This document shows, in pieces, positions 28,293-36,903 of a stretch of DNA of 64,000 nt (the stretch's first letter is position 1; each line of letters starts with the position of its first letter). Both the position numbers and the translations under genes were made by a program. Location of the stretch: positions 27,043 to 91,042 of the IMG/VR virus record IMGVR_UViG_3300029787_005266. One strand, given 5' to 3'. The DNA comes from a virus. The notes under the pieces were generated by a model. The model was not told the origin of the DNA and did no database searches. It saw nothing but the letters and a program-made list of their open reading frames with translations.

Positions 28293-29731
28293 TTTGGGGA
28301 GCATCAGCACACTTTCATGATGCAGGCTTGAGTGTGGTCAAAGATGGCGAAGTTGTATTTGGTGCTCATGCAGAAAGATATTCTGGAGTAAAACATGACA
28401 AGTTGCTAAATCAAGACATTATCAACGAAGCACTTACTTGGGGTAGACCTGATGTAGTTGCATGGTACGAAAAACCATGGAAGAAGAATATTAGAAAGTT
28501 ATGGACTGGCGAATGGCGGTATTCAAAATTTGATACACACCCAAGCAAGTATCTTAAACAGTTTGGCATTGATGCTCCAGTTAAATTGTATGATCATCAT
28601 TACACTCATGCAACAGCAGGATATTTTACATCACCATTTAAAGAAGCAGTCATTGTGGTAGCAGATGCTATTGGAGAGTTTGAATGTATTACTATATGGG
28701 AGGCAAAAGGGAATAAACTAAAAAGACTGGCGTCATGGTCTTATCCTCACTCACTAGGTTTGTTATATTCAGCATTTACTCAAAGATGCGGATTGAAGCC
28801 TATGGATGAAGAGTATATCACAATGGGAATGGCAGGTTGGGGTGAACCTAAGTACGCACATCAAATCAAACAAGAATTTGTAAATCCGACACACTTTCAT
28901 TTGAAGAAAAATGTACACAAAGGAATAGGCAACTGGATGCCAGATGCACAAGTGGAGGATATTGCGGCTTCAATACAACAAGTCACAGAAGAGTGCATTG
29001 ATCAATTGATGTGTACTGCCTACACATGGACAAGAATGAACAATGTGGTTTTTATGGGTGGTGTTGCTCTCAACTGTGTGGCCAACCATTTGTTGCATGA
29101 TTACTTTGATAATGTGTGGATAATGCCCAATCCAGGAGATTGTGGATCTTCACTAGGAGCCGCACTTGCACACCGAGGATCACACGTTAAATGGCCGGGG
29201 CCGTACATTGGCACCAATATTGATAATCCATACCCTGTAGAGGCGTTATTGCACGAATTAGACACCAAAAAGATAGTGGGAGTAGCGTCTGGTCGTGCTG
29301 AATTTGGGCCACGTGCTTTAGGACACAGATCATTGTTAGCAGACCCTAGAGGCACTGAAATTAAAGATCAAGTGAACGCAATAAAACGCAGACAAAAGTT
29401 CAGACCATTTGCTCCTGCAATACTGGAAGAACATGTCCAACACAACTTTAAAATGTGTACCAGTCATTCACCTCATATGCAGTTTGTGGGCGAGTGTTTA
29501 AAACCAGATTTGTATCCAGCAATCATTCATGTGGATGGCACCAGCAGAGTACAAACAGTGGGCAAAAATGATTCAACAGGATTCAGAGCATTGTTAGAAG
29601 CTTGGTATGCTAAAACAGGTTGTCCTATGTTGTTGAATACGTCACTAAACATCAGAGGTGAGCCAATGGTAAACACAAGAGAAGATGCTGATCGCTTCGA
29701 AGAAAAATATGGTGTAAAGGTTTGCTCGTGA
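28283..29731 (+). CDS. NodU/CmcH-family carbamoyltransferase
   Basis: 482 residues, beginning at MGVVWGASAHFHDAG with GGAGA about eight bases upstream; an earlier start would read through the previous gene. Family motifs are complete: DHHYTHATAGYF with metal-binding His (Asp104, His105, His106, His109), GGVALNCVAN, NPGDCGSSLGAAL, GRAEFGPRALGHRSLLADPR, RPFAPAIL and NTSLNIRGEP. These enzymes use carbamoyl phosphate and ATP to put a carbamoyl group on a hydroxyl of a sugar or natural product. Here the acceptor is probably a glycan or modified peptide made by the neighbouring enzymes. The protein is somewhat shorter than typical NodU, mainly at the C terminus. Confidence 0.9.
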   Translation: MGVVWGASAHFHDAGLSVVKDGEVVFGAHAERYSGVKHDKLLNQDIINEALTWGRPDVVAWYEKPWKKNIRKLWTGEWRYSKFDTHPSKYLKQFGIDAPVKLYDHHYTHATAGYFTSPFKEAVIVVADAIGEFECITIWEAKGNKLKRLASWSYPHSLGLLYSAFTQRCGLKPMDEEYITMGMAGWGEPKYAHQIKQEFVNPTHFHLKKNVHKGIGNWMPDAQVEDIAASIQQVTEECIDQLMCTAYTWTRMNNVVFMGGVALNCVANHLLHDYFDNVWIMPNPGDCGSSLGAALAHRGSHVKWPGPYIGTNIDNPYPVEALLHELDTKKIVGVASGRAEFGPRALGHRSLLADPRGTEIKDQVNAIKRRQKFRPFAPAILEEHVQHNFKMCTSHSPHMQFVGECLKPDLYPAIIHVDGTSRVQTVGKNDSTGFRALLEAWYAKTGCPMLLNTSLNIRGEPMVNTREDADRFEEKYGVKVCS

Positions 29732-29732
29732 C

Positions 29733-32700
29733 ATGTATGACAGATATACATTCGAAGGACAAATTACGCAACATAAATCCAACACAGAATGGTATTGGCT
29801 CACAGACAGTCGAGTAGATTATTCTAATTTTAATTTTGATTATGATCCTCCCGATTGGGAAAAACAATTTATACATGCTTTTGGAGATCAACACTCTGTG
29901 CATGGCGGAACCTATCTGGTGCACATCAATCATAATAATGAAACAGACTTTAAATTTGTACCGCAAACAGTAACAAGAAATCAAGCATTTGATGTTTTTA
30001 CTGATACACATGAAATAGACTTTCAATCGGAAACATCAACTGAATGGTATTGGGTGACCAGTCCATTTAATGATTACGTCAATTTTGATTTTACATGGCA
30101 TCCTGCATTATGGGAGAAAAATTTTGTTCATGTTTTTCCTGATCAACACTGCACACATGGCGGCACTTACATTATCCATAAGGATTGTGACTTGGCAAAC
30201 ATTGAATACAAGTATCACAACTTTATCATCCAACGCACTGGATACAATCACCTTCATTGGAAAACTGATGACAGAAATTCATATGCTGGATTCGATTTTA
30301 CTTGGCATCCAGAACCATGGGAAGAAAAATATGTGCATTGTTTCGGCGATCAACATGCTGATGATTCACGCACATATTATGTTGCAGATGAAGTCGACTT
30401 TGCCAATGCAAGGAAATATTATCATCCTAAGACTGTAACATGTCACAAACCATTCCAAAGATTTCATGGTGTAAAAATACAGAACTGTATTACTGAAGAT
30501 GAATACTACTGGATAACCAGCGATGGCAATGATTACTCTAATTTTGATTTTACTTGGCATCCAGATGAATGGCAAAGCAAGTACGTTCATTGCTTCGGAG
30601 ATCAATACTCAGATGATGCTGGAACATACCTCGTGCATCGTGACACTGACATAAACAATGCCAGAACACAGTATCATCCAAATGCCATTACCCGTACAGA
30701 ATCATTTGAACAGTTTCATGTCAAAGGACTGCAAAAATGTGACACCAAACAAGATTGGTATTGGATTGTGGATGATGCAAATGATTACCAAAATTTTGAT
30801 TTCAAATGGCATCCAGAATCATGGAAGGGCAGATATGTCCACTGCTTCGGAGATCAACATTCTGACGATGCAAACACCTATCTAGTACCAAAAGACTGTG
30901 ATTTGGATAATGTCAAAGTAGAGTATCATAATCATGCTTTTCAACGTGTTAAACCATGGAATAGATTCAAAATAAGCGGTCTTAAGACGGTGTATTCGGA
31001 CACGGACTGGTACTGGATCATCTCCGATGAAAATGACTATACAGACTTCGATTTTACATGGCATCCAGAGAGTTGGCAAACCAAATATGTGCATTGTTTC
31101 GGTGATCAACATGCAGATGATTCCAACACATATCTGGTTCACAAAAGTCATGATATTACCAATATCAGATGGCAATATCACCCTGACACTGTTGTCAGAA
31201 CTGCTAAATTTGATATCATAGAATATGATGGAGAATTAAATCATCATGCAGAATCTGATACTGAATGGTATTGGTTAACAAGCAAAGAAAATGATTACTC
31301 TGATTTTGATTTCACATGGCATCCTGAAACAGCACAACGCAAATTTGTTCACGTGTTTGGAGATCAATTTTCAGAAACTTCAGGCACATATTTGATCAAT
31401 AAAGAATTGGATCCAAACGATTGTAGACAACAGTTCCATGAGAACAAAGTTGTACGCAAAACCACAGGCACAATACACAGATGTTCCAACATGATGCCTG
31501 ATGACGAAGGCACAAGATTGTTTTCAAACTTGTTTAATTTCATAAAACGAATAGCAAACAACAGTGATGAAAGAAACATTTGGATTACTGCTTCTATTGT
31601 AGATGATGCTAATTTTGATTACAAATGGCATCCTGCTGACTGGGAATCGAAGTATATTCATGTGTTCCACAATGAACAATCTGAATACGGATATGTAATG
31701 TGGGTGCCACTTGCTGAGTTCAAAAAGCAAATGGACACCTTGCAAAAATTAGAATGGTTCGATACAATAAAATATCATGCAACTGATTTGACCTATCATG
31801 ATCTTCCAGTGAACGAATATTCATTAGGCAAAGGCGCCGCCGAAAAGATACAACAACACACATTTACTCATCACTATGAATGGTTTGTGGAAGACAGTGT
31901 GCTCCAACAAAACTTGCCAAACTATTATCCTGCAAGATGGGACGAAGTCAACATCAATTGTTTTGGTACACATAAGCAAATGTTGTTAGTGCCACGTGAA
32001 GCAAAATCATTTGTAGTCGATCAAGTGTATGATTACCCTGCCATTGATACTCACCAACATAATATATCAACGCAACCTAATGACATAATTTTTATATCAT
32101 ATGATGAACCTATGGCTGATGAAAAATATGAACAACTCATAAAAAAATATCCAAGGGCCAAAAGGGTGCATGGGATAAAAGGTCAGACACAGGCTTATCA
32201 CAAAGCGGCAGAAACATCGAACACTGATTATTTTTTTGCTGTGTTCCCTAAGTTAGATATTCATCCTGACTTTGATTTTGAATATCAAGTTGATAGATTG
32301 CACAATCCCTGTCATTGGATTTTCAACAGTTTCAATCCAGTGAATGGTTTAAAATATGGTCATGAAGGTATAATTCTTTACAATAAAAATCTAGTGCTGG
32401 AAACGACAGATCCTGGAATAGACTTCACAATGTCCAAGGCACATGATTTTGAAGACATTATGAGTACCACAATGCTGTTCAATCAAGATCCATGGTTAGC
32501 ATGGAGAACTGCTTTCCGTGAAGTGGTTAAACTGAATTACTTTAATAGTCAAAAACCTGACAAGATTACACAGGAACGTTTACAGATTTGGTGTACAGTG
32601 GCGGAAGGTGAAAACAGCGAGTGGGTATTGCAAGGAGCGAATGACGGTCAAAAGTTTTTCGAAAGTGGTCAAGATCTAAAATTAAGTTATGATTTTGAAT

Positions 32701-32735
32701 GGTTGAAGAATCAGTTTAATAAGGTTTCCATTTAA
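29733..32735 (+). CDS. 1000-residue aromatic repeat protein with C-terminal GT-like domain
   Basis: The first ~780 residues are eight or nine degenerate repeats of 75-90 residues. The core of each is EWYW(L/I)-x(6-8)-DYxxFDFTWHP, then W-x-x-KYVHCFGDQH, then T-Y-L-V. Strong conservation of Trp, His, Asp and Cys suggests a shared ligand or metal. From about residue 783 a domain starting IIFISYDEP matches the GT-A-like protein at 18.1-19.0 kb, although its acidic motif is replaced (FPKLD instead of IDGDN). No signal peptide. I do not recognise the repeat. It could be a sugar-binding scaffold, or the substrate or template of the radical SAM enzymes. Confidence 0.65.
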   Translation: MYDRYTFEGQITQHKSNTEWYWLTDSRVDYSNFNFDYDPPDWEKQFIHAFGDQHSVHGGTYLVHINHNNETDFKFVPQTVTRNQAFDVFTDTHEIDFQSETSTEWYWVTSPFNDYVNFDFTWHPALWEKNFVHVFPDQHCTHGGTYIIHKDCDLANIEYKYHNFIIQRTGYNHLHWKTDDRNSYAGFDFTWHPEPWEEKYVHCFGDQHADDSRTYYVADEVDFANARKYYHPKTVTCHKPFQRFHGVKIQNCITEDEYYWITSDGNDYSNFDFTWHPDEWQSKYVHCFGDQYSDDAGTYLVHRDTDINNARTQYHPNAITRTESFEQFHVKGLQKCDTKQDWYWIVDDANDYQNFDFKWHPESWKGRYVHCFGDQHSDDANTYLVPKDCDLDNVKVEYHNHAFQRVKPWNRFKISGLKTVYSDTDWYWIISDENDYTDFDFTWHPESWQTKYVHCFGDQHADDSNTYLVHKSHDITNIRWQYHPDTVVRTAKFDIIEYDGELNHHAESDTEWYWLTSKENDYSDFDFTWHPETAQRKFVHVFGDQFSETSGTYLINKELDPNDCRQQFHENKVVRKTTGTIHRCSNMMPDDEGTRLFSNLFNFIKRIANNSDERNIWITASIVDDANFDYKWHPADWESKYIHVFHNEQSEYGYVMWVPLAEFKKQMDTLQKLEWFDTIKYHATDLTYHDLPVNEYSLGKGAAEKIQQHTFTHHYEWFVEDSVLQQNLPNYYPARWDEVNINCFGTHKQMLLVPREAKSFVVDQVYDYPAIDTHQHNISTQPNDIIFISYDEPMADEKYEQLIKKYPRAKRVHGIKGQTQAYHKAAETSNTDYFFAVFPKLDIHPDFDFEYQVDRLHNPCHWIFNSFNPVNGLKYGHEGIILYNKNLVLETTDPGIDFTMSKAHDFEDIMSTTMLFNQDPWLAWRTAFREVVKLNYFNSQKPDKITQERLQIWCTVAEGENSEWVLQGANDGQKFFESGQDLKLSYDFEWLKNQFNKVSI
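29793..32010 (+). repeat. Tandem protein-coding repeats (WYW...FDFTWHP...KYVHCFGDQH)
   Basis: Eight or nine coding repeats of roughly 225-270 bases. Units 3 to 6 are the most alike (TWHP and CFGDQ in each, encoded near 30.3, 30.56, 30.81 and 31.06 kb). Units 1-2 and 7-9 are more worn. Nucleotide identity is lower than protein identity, so the repeat is old and under selection rather than a recent expansion. Confidence 0.8.
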
Positions 32736-33921
32736 GTTCTAGTTTTTCTAACCAACTATTTCCTGCATGTTTGGCTTCATCAACTAATAATGTTATAGTG
32801 TGATCAAACGCATCCAAAAATCCTACGTCAAATGGTCTTGGTTTAATCCCAGGGCCTGACAGATGTTTTTTCACAATATCTTCAATCGAATCTTTTTTGA
32901 CGTTTCCGATGATATATCTGTCACTGCCTGGTCTGTCAAGAAATCCACTTTCATGATACACATACTGATTACCTAGACTATCCACAGCAGACGCCACTTG
33001 TGGAAAGCCATACCCGTCCATTTGTTCATAGTTTGCCATTTTGATTGGTCCGTCAATCAATCCATGTCTTACAGGATGTAATGCATAACCATAATCAATG
33101 TGTAGATGTTTCATGTCATCGTCGTTTGCACATTCTTCTTCAACTTCTAGAAATATATTGTGTAATGTGCTTCTCTCTACATTAGAAATATAATTGTTAC
33201 TCTGGCTAAAATCTTCCCGTAGTGTTATGAATGATATTTTGTAGTCACTGACTGCATTTATTTGTTTGATCATACGGAAAACTTTTTTTAGATCATTGCT
33301 GTGTCCGGGCAATATTATCCAGTTGACTCCTAGTCGTAAAGGTTTGTCTGACTCTGACATACGTTTACAAAAATTCTGTAAGTTTTTTACAACCATTTTA
33401 TGTGACTTATTATTTTTTGTGACTGAATAATAACTTTGATCATCGTATCCATAGAGACTTACACGCATCACTTCTAGGTCTAAGATACCAATCTGTTTAT
33501 CTACAAAGTTTTCTGTTAATGCGTAACCGTTGGTGTACAGTTGCATTTTAAATCCTTTTGAATTTCCGTAACGAATAATCTCCCCAATGTGTGGGTTTGT
33601 CAAAGGTTCTAATCCTCCACTTATTCTGAATCGGTCTTGCCAATTTTTGTCTGACTTAGGATCCTGATCAATAATGCTTTTGAAAACATCCAAACTGTCA
33701 TCAGCAATAGATCTTTCATATTTTGCATCATAGTTTCTTCCGCAAAAAGTACAAAAGAATTGACAGTTAAGGCCTGGATATAATCCTATTCGGTTAGGAT
33801 ATTTGTAAGTGTTGTTTACTGCATGTGACAGAGAACCATTGGCTAACAACGGTAATATTGTGTTGTTCCAGTATTTGTTTGCTTGATCTTCGCCTTTGGT
33901 ATGTTTATACCCTAATCTCAT
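32716..33921 (-). CDS. Radical SAM enzyme 6 (classic architecture)
   Basis: 401 residues. Radical SAM motif CQFFCTFC (Cys53, Cys57, Cys60), near the N terminus and without the preceding twitch domain of the five plus-strand enzymes. RISGGLEPL stands in the place of GGEP. The C-terminal third has no obvious cysteine-rich SPASM set. The gene follows the aminotransferase with a 17-base overlap and converges on the repeat-protein gene, overlapping it by 20 bases. With its epimerase and aminotransferase neighbours it may act on a nucleotide sugar. Substrate unknown. Confidence 0.8.
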   Translation of the reverse strand: MRLGYKHTKGEDQANKYWNNTILPLLANGSLSHAVNNTYKYPNRIGLYPGLNCQFFCTFCGRNYDAKYERSIADDSLDVFKSIIDQDPKSDKNWQDRFRISGGLEPLTNPHIGEIIRYGNSKGFKMQLYTNGYALTENFVDKQIGILDLEVMRVSLYGYDDQSYYSVTKNNKSHKMVVKNLQNFCKRMSESDKPLRLGVNWIILPGHSNDLKKVFRMIKQINAVSDYKISFITLREDFSQSNNYISNVERSTLHNIFLEVEEECANDDDMKHLHIDYGYALHPVRHGLIDGPIKMANYEQMDGYGFPQVASAVDSLGNQYVYHESGFLDRPGSDRYIIGNVKKDSIEDIVKKHLSGPGIKPRPFDVGFLDAFDHTITLLVDEAKHAGNSWLEKLELKWKPY

Positions 33922-35050
33922 TGTGATAGAATTCCTTAACCTTTTGTATTATATAATCCTGTTGATCTGTGTCTAGGTGTTGACTTGAAGGCAAACTCAC
34001 AATGTGTTTGCTAACTTGCTCGGTGATAGGTAAAGGATGCCGTACGCCATTATGGTAAGGTTCAAACACATGACAAGGATGTCTGAAGTGTATGTTTGTG
34101 TAAATTTCTTGGTCTTTAAGCCACTGCATTAATTCGTCACGTCTTTCTACTTGGATATTATAAACGTAGAAAGTCATCTTGCTCCATGGCACTTCAGGCA
34201 ATGTTTTTATTATGCCTTTCACATCTTTGAATGCATCATTATATTTTCTGCAAATTTCTTGTTTCTTATTCATCCATTTATCTACATAAGGAAGTTTTGC
34301 ACACAACACAGCCGCTTGAATATTATCTATCCTTGTGTTGTAACCAATTTTTTCATATTCGAATCTAACACGTCTTCCATGATCTCTATACATTTTGCAT
34401 TCTTCGATTAAATCTTTCCTCCCCATAACACAGCCAGCATCACCTATGGCCCCTAAATTTTTCACTGGATTAAAACTTACACAAGCAAGATCCACTCCTT
34501 TGACAGCACCTAATTTGGTTCCTAAATAATCTGAACCAAATGCTTGAGCGGCATCTTCGATCAAATACAAATTGTGTTTGTTTTTTATTTCGATAATTTT
34601 GTTTATGTCTGGTGATTGTCCATATATGTCTACAAACAGAATTGCTTTTGTTTTGTCTGTTATAGCATGTTCAATTTTGTCTATGTCTATGTGATAGTAA
34701 TCATCGATGTCAACAAACACAGGAGATGCACCAACTACTGCAATAGATTCTGGAGTACTAACGAATGTATGACTAGGAACTATGACTTCATCGCCTGGTC
34801 CTATACCGCAGGCCTTCAAAGCAATAATCAATGCCATTGTACCACTTCCACATGACGCAACTGATTCACAACCTATGTAGTCCATAATCATTTGTTCTAA
34901 TGTGTCTCGATATCCTGTGGTAGTTCCAAACACTGCATTGCCAGTAATGAAATTGTTTGTGTCTAATACTTCTTGTATTGCTTGATCAATATCGTGTTTG
35001 CATTCTTGATATTGTGATTGTAAATCTGTAAATTCTATAGGTAACTTCAT
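33905..35050 (-). CDS. DegT/DnrJ/EryC1-family sugar aminotransferase
   Basis: 381 residues, full length for the family. The PLP-binding pieces are visible: SGTMALIIALKA, DEVIVPSHTFVST, LIEDAAQAFGS (Asp166) and SFNPVKNLGAIGDAGC with the Schiff-base Lys197. It should make an amino sugar from a nucleotide-linked keto sugar, using glutamate as amino donor (family knowledge). The gene is tied to the epimerase upstream by an ATGA overlap, so the two probably act in sequence on one nucleotide sugar. Good relatives are found in O-antigen pathways. Confidence 0.88.
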   Translation of the reverse strand: MKLPIEFTDLQSQYQECKHDIDQAIQEVLDTNNFITGNAVFGTTTGYRDTLEQMIMDYIGCESVASCGSGTMALIIALKACGIGPGDEVIVPSHTFVSTPESIAVVGASPVFVDIDDYYHIDIDKIEHAITDKTKAILFVDIYGQSPDINKIIEIKNKHNLYLIEDAAQAFGSDYLGTKLGAVKGVDLACVSFNPVKNLGAIGDAGCVMGRKDLIEECKMYRDHGRRVRFEYEKIGYNTRIDNIQAAVLCAKLPYVDKWMNKKQEICRKYNDAFKDVKGIIKTLPEVPWSKMTFYVYNIQVERRDELMQWLKDQEIYTNIHFRHPCHVFEPYHNGVRHPLPITEQVSKHIVSLPSSQHLDTDQQDYIIQKVKEFYHNEIRV

Positions 35051-35964
35051 AATATTGTATCGTGATTAATGTCTTCTAATGCTTGTTTCAAATCAAACTT
35101 ACTGGAATATCCAATTGATTTAAGTTTTGTTATATTTAATGCTCCGCGATTGGGAAAATATTTCTCTCTGTTTACAGGTAAAACTTTGCTCTTACTATTG
35201 TAAAAATTAACCACAGACTCTGCAATTTCTTTTATGGTGAATGTTTGTTCACTGCTGATATTGAATGTTTCATTTTTTACAGTATCCTTTAATGTTAAAG
35301 TTACTGCTTCTATCAGGTCTTTCACATATGTTATATCTGTTGTAGAATCTTGTGCATAAAATATGTCTTGATCTTGTAATGCTGATTTAATAAATTTAGG
35401 CATAAGTCTGTCTGCAATATCGTAATCCCCAAACACACAAATTGGTCTAAAAATAACATAATCAACAGTATCTCTTGTAATTGCTTTTAACAGTTTTTCT
35501 TGTGTAAGTTTTAAACTACCATACAAATTTATAGGTGAACACAAACTGTTTTCATCTGCATCATCTTGATAATTTCCATACACATTTGAACTGCTGAACA
35601 ATATGTATTTTTTTGGTTTGTACGAAAAAGTGTTTACCAGTCCGGTGATCATTGTCTCTGATGCCACAGTCGGATATTGTTCAACTAAACTTACTCTTGG
35701 ATACGATGCAAGATTTATTACAACATCTGGTTGGAAGTCTGTATACAATGAATCAATTTTACTTCTTTCAAGTATTGATCCATTAATAGTGTTGACGTTA
35801 TTCCAATTTTTGATTCTTGAACTGATAATTTTTTGTTTGATAGTTTCGTTCTCAATACCAAATAAAGTAAAATTATCGTAGACGCAAATTTGGTGATCCT
35901 CTTGCAAATGGTTTACTAGGTGGTGCCCGATAAATCCAGCACCACCAAATATAAGGATCTTCAT
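35047..35964 (-). CDS. NAD-dependent sugar epimerase/dehydratase (extended SDR)
   Basis: 305 residues. The start MKILIFGGAGFIGHHLVNHL has the Gly-x-x-Gly-x-x-Gly NAD site. SSSNVYGNY and NLYGSLKLTQEK give the catalytic Ser and Tyr-x3-Lys of extended short-chain dehydrogenases. RPICVFG and an ISSEQTFTIKEIA segment follow as in UDP-glucose-epimerase-like proteins. It interconverts or dehydrates a nucleotide sugar and presumably supplies the aminotransferase encoded next. Both genes lie downstream of the sigma70-type promoter at 36.9 kb, so they are probably expressed early. Confidence 0.88.
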   Translation of the reverse strand: MKILIFGGAGFIGHHLVNHLQEDHQICVYDNFTLFGIENETIKQKIISSRIKNWNNVNTINGSILERSKIDSLYTDFQPDVVINLASYPRVSLVEQYPTVASETMITGLVNTFSYKPKKYILFSSSNVYGNYQDDADENSLCSPINLYGSLKLTQEKLLKAITRDTVDYVIFRPICVFGDYDIADRLMPKFIKSALQDQDIFYAQDSTTDITYVKDLIEAVTLTLKDTVKNETFNISSEQTFTIKEIAESVVNFYNSKSKVLPVNREKYFPNRGALNITKLKSIGYSSKFDLKQALEDINHDTIL

Positions 35965-35970
35965 TACGGA

Positions 35971-36558
35971 TTACTCCGCGGACTTCTTAGGTCGTCCTTT
36001 TTTAGGTCTTAGTTCAGGATCAAGTTCATATGCTCTTTCCCTCATAGCCAACATTTGTTCTTCTAGTTTGTTTGCTCTATTGATCATCAATTTTGCTTCT
36101 GTCTTTCTAGAATCACCTTGTTCGTTTGTGTCAGCCTGTATTGCAAGACCTTCTACTCTAACACCTTTTTGTTCTGCAATCAATTCATTCAATTTGTCCA
36201 ATTGAATTGCATCAGCACCTTCTTCTGTCACTAACACATTTTCAGTTGATTGTTTAATCAACAATCCTTTGTTGTGTAAATGCTCAAGTACTGAAATGCC
36301 TTGAATTGAGTTGGCTGCCGATGCTTCATTTGGATCTAATGAATCTTCTAATGGCATCTTCATTCTTCCAAGTATATGTGCAAACTCAAATGCGTTTTGT
36401 CCATCATTGGATTCCAATAATCCCATCACTTGATCCTCTTCGAATGGTCTAAGTGCATCCTTATCGATCACTAATGAAGACATTGGATCACCTGGTAAAG
36501 TTCTATTGATTACAATCACTTTATTTCCAGTGGATTTTAATTGTCCTATGTGTTTCAT
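35971..36558 (-). CDS. Conserved unknown protein with basic C-terminal tail
   Basis: 195 residues. The N-terminal part is mixed, the middle is acidic (EDSLDPNEASAANSIQGISV) and helical, and the end is strongly basic (LRPKKGRPKKSAE) like an AT-hook-type GRP tail, which could bind AT-rich DNA. Its ATG directly follows the stop of the small acidic gene, so they are co-expressed. I do not recognise a characterised family, although proteins of this kind are common beside MoxR/VWA genes in marine T4-like phages, as far as I recall. A DNA-associated role is an inference from the tail. Confidence 0.6.
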   Translation of the reverse strand: MKHIGQLKSTGNKVIVINRTLPGDPMSSLVIDKDALRPFEEDQVMGLLESNDGQNAFEFAHILGRMKMPLEDSLDPNEASAANSIQGISVLEHLHNKGLLIKQSTENVLVTEEGADAIQLDKLNELIAEQKGVRVEGLAIQADTNEQGDSRKTEAKLMINRANKLEEQMLAMRERAYELDPELRPKKGRPKKSAE

Positions 36559-36843
36559 TTATTCTCCTTCCGCAGGTGCGTCAGTCTCTGCTGGTGCTTC
36601 TGCTGGTTGTTGTTCCGCTTCTTTGGCATCTACGCCTTTTAAGAAAGCATCCAACTTATCAAATACTGCTCCAACAGTTCCTAGTTCAGGACCTTTGAAT
36701 GAACCTCGTTGTGATGAGATATCGATAATTGTTCTTAAGTTTCTCAAATCGGCCACAGTCAGTGCGGGTGCTTCTGCTTGTGGTGTAGTAACTGTACCAT
36801 CTTGTGGAACAGTTGCTTCTTCTGTTTTTGTTTCTTCTGACAT
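36559..36843 (-). CDS. Small acidic unknown protein behind an early promoter
   Basis: 94 residues with low-complexity acidic ends (MSEETKTEEATVPQDGTV and a Glu/Ala/Pro-rich C terminus) around a folded-looking core VADLRNLRTIIDISSQRGSFK. A very good ribosome site, AAGGAG, stands six bases before the ATG, and a consensus-like promoter is just upstream, so expression should be strong and early. No family with known function. The short helical core suggests a protein-protein adaptor. Confidence 0.65.
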   Translation of the reverse strand: MSEETKTEEATVPQDGTVTTPQAEAPALTVADLRNLRTIIDISSQRGSFKGPELGTVGAVFDKLDAFLKGVDAKEAEQQPAEAPAETDAPAEGE

Positions 36844-36873
36844 TAGTGTCTCCTTATATTATAATATATGTAC

Positions 36874-36903
36874 ATTATAATTTATCTAAGGAGCGATTGT
36901 CAA
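36874..36903 (-). promoter_or_regulatory. Sigma70-type early promoter
   Basis: Read on the minus strand: perfect TTGACA (36898-36903), an 18-base spacer and perfect TATAAT (36874-36879). The start codon is 30 bases further on, with an AAGGAG ribosome site between. It overlaps the stop codon of the VWA gene and should drive the acidic gene, its neighbour, the epimerase, the aminotransferase and radical SAM enzyme 6. Confidence 0.75.
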
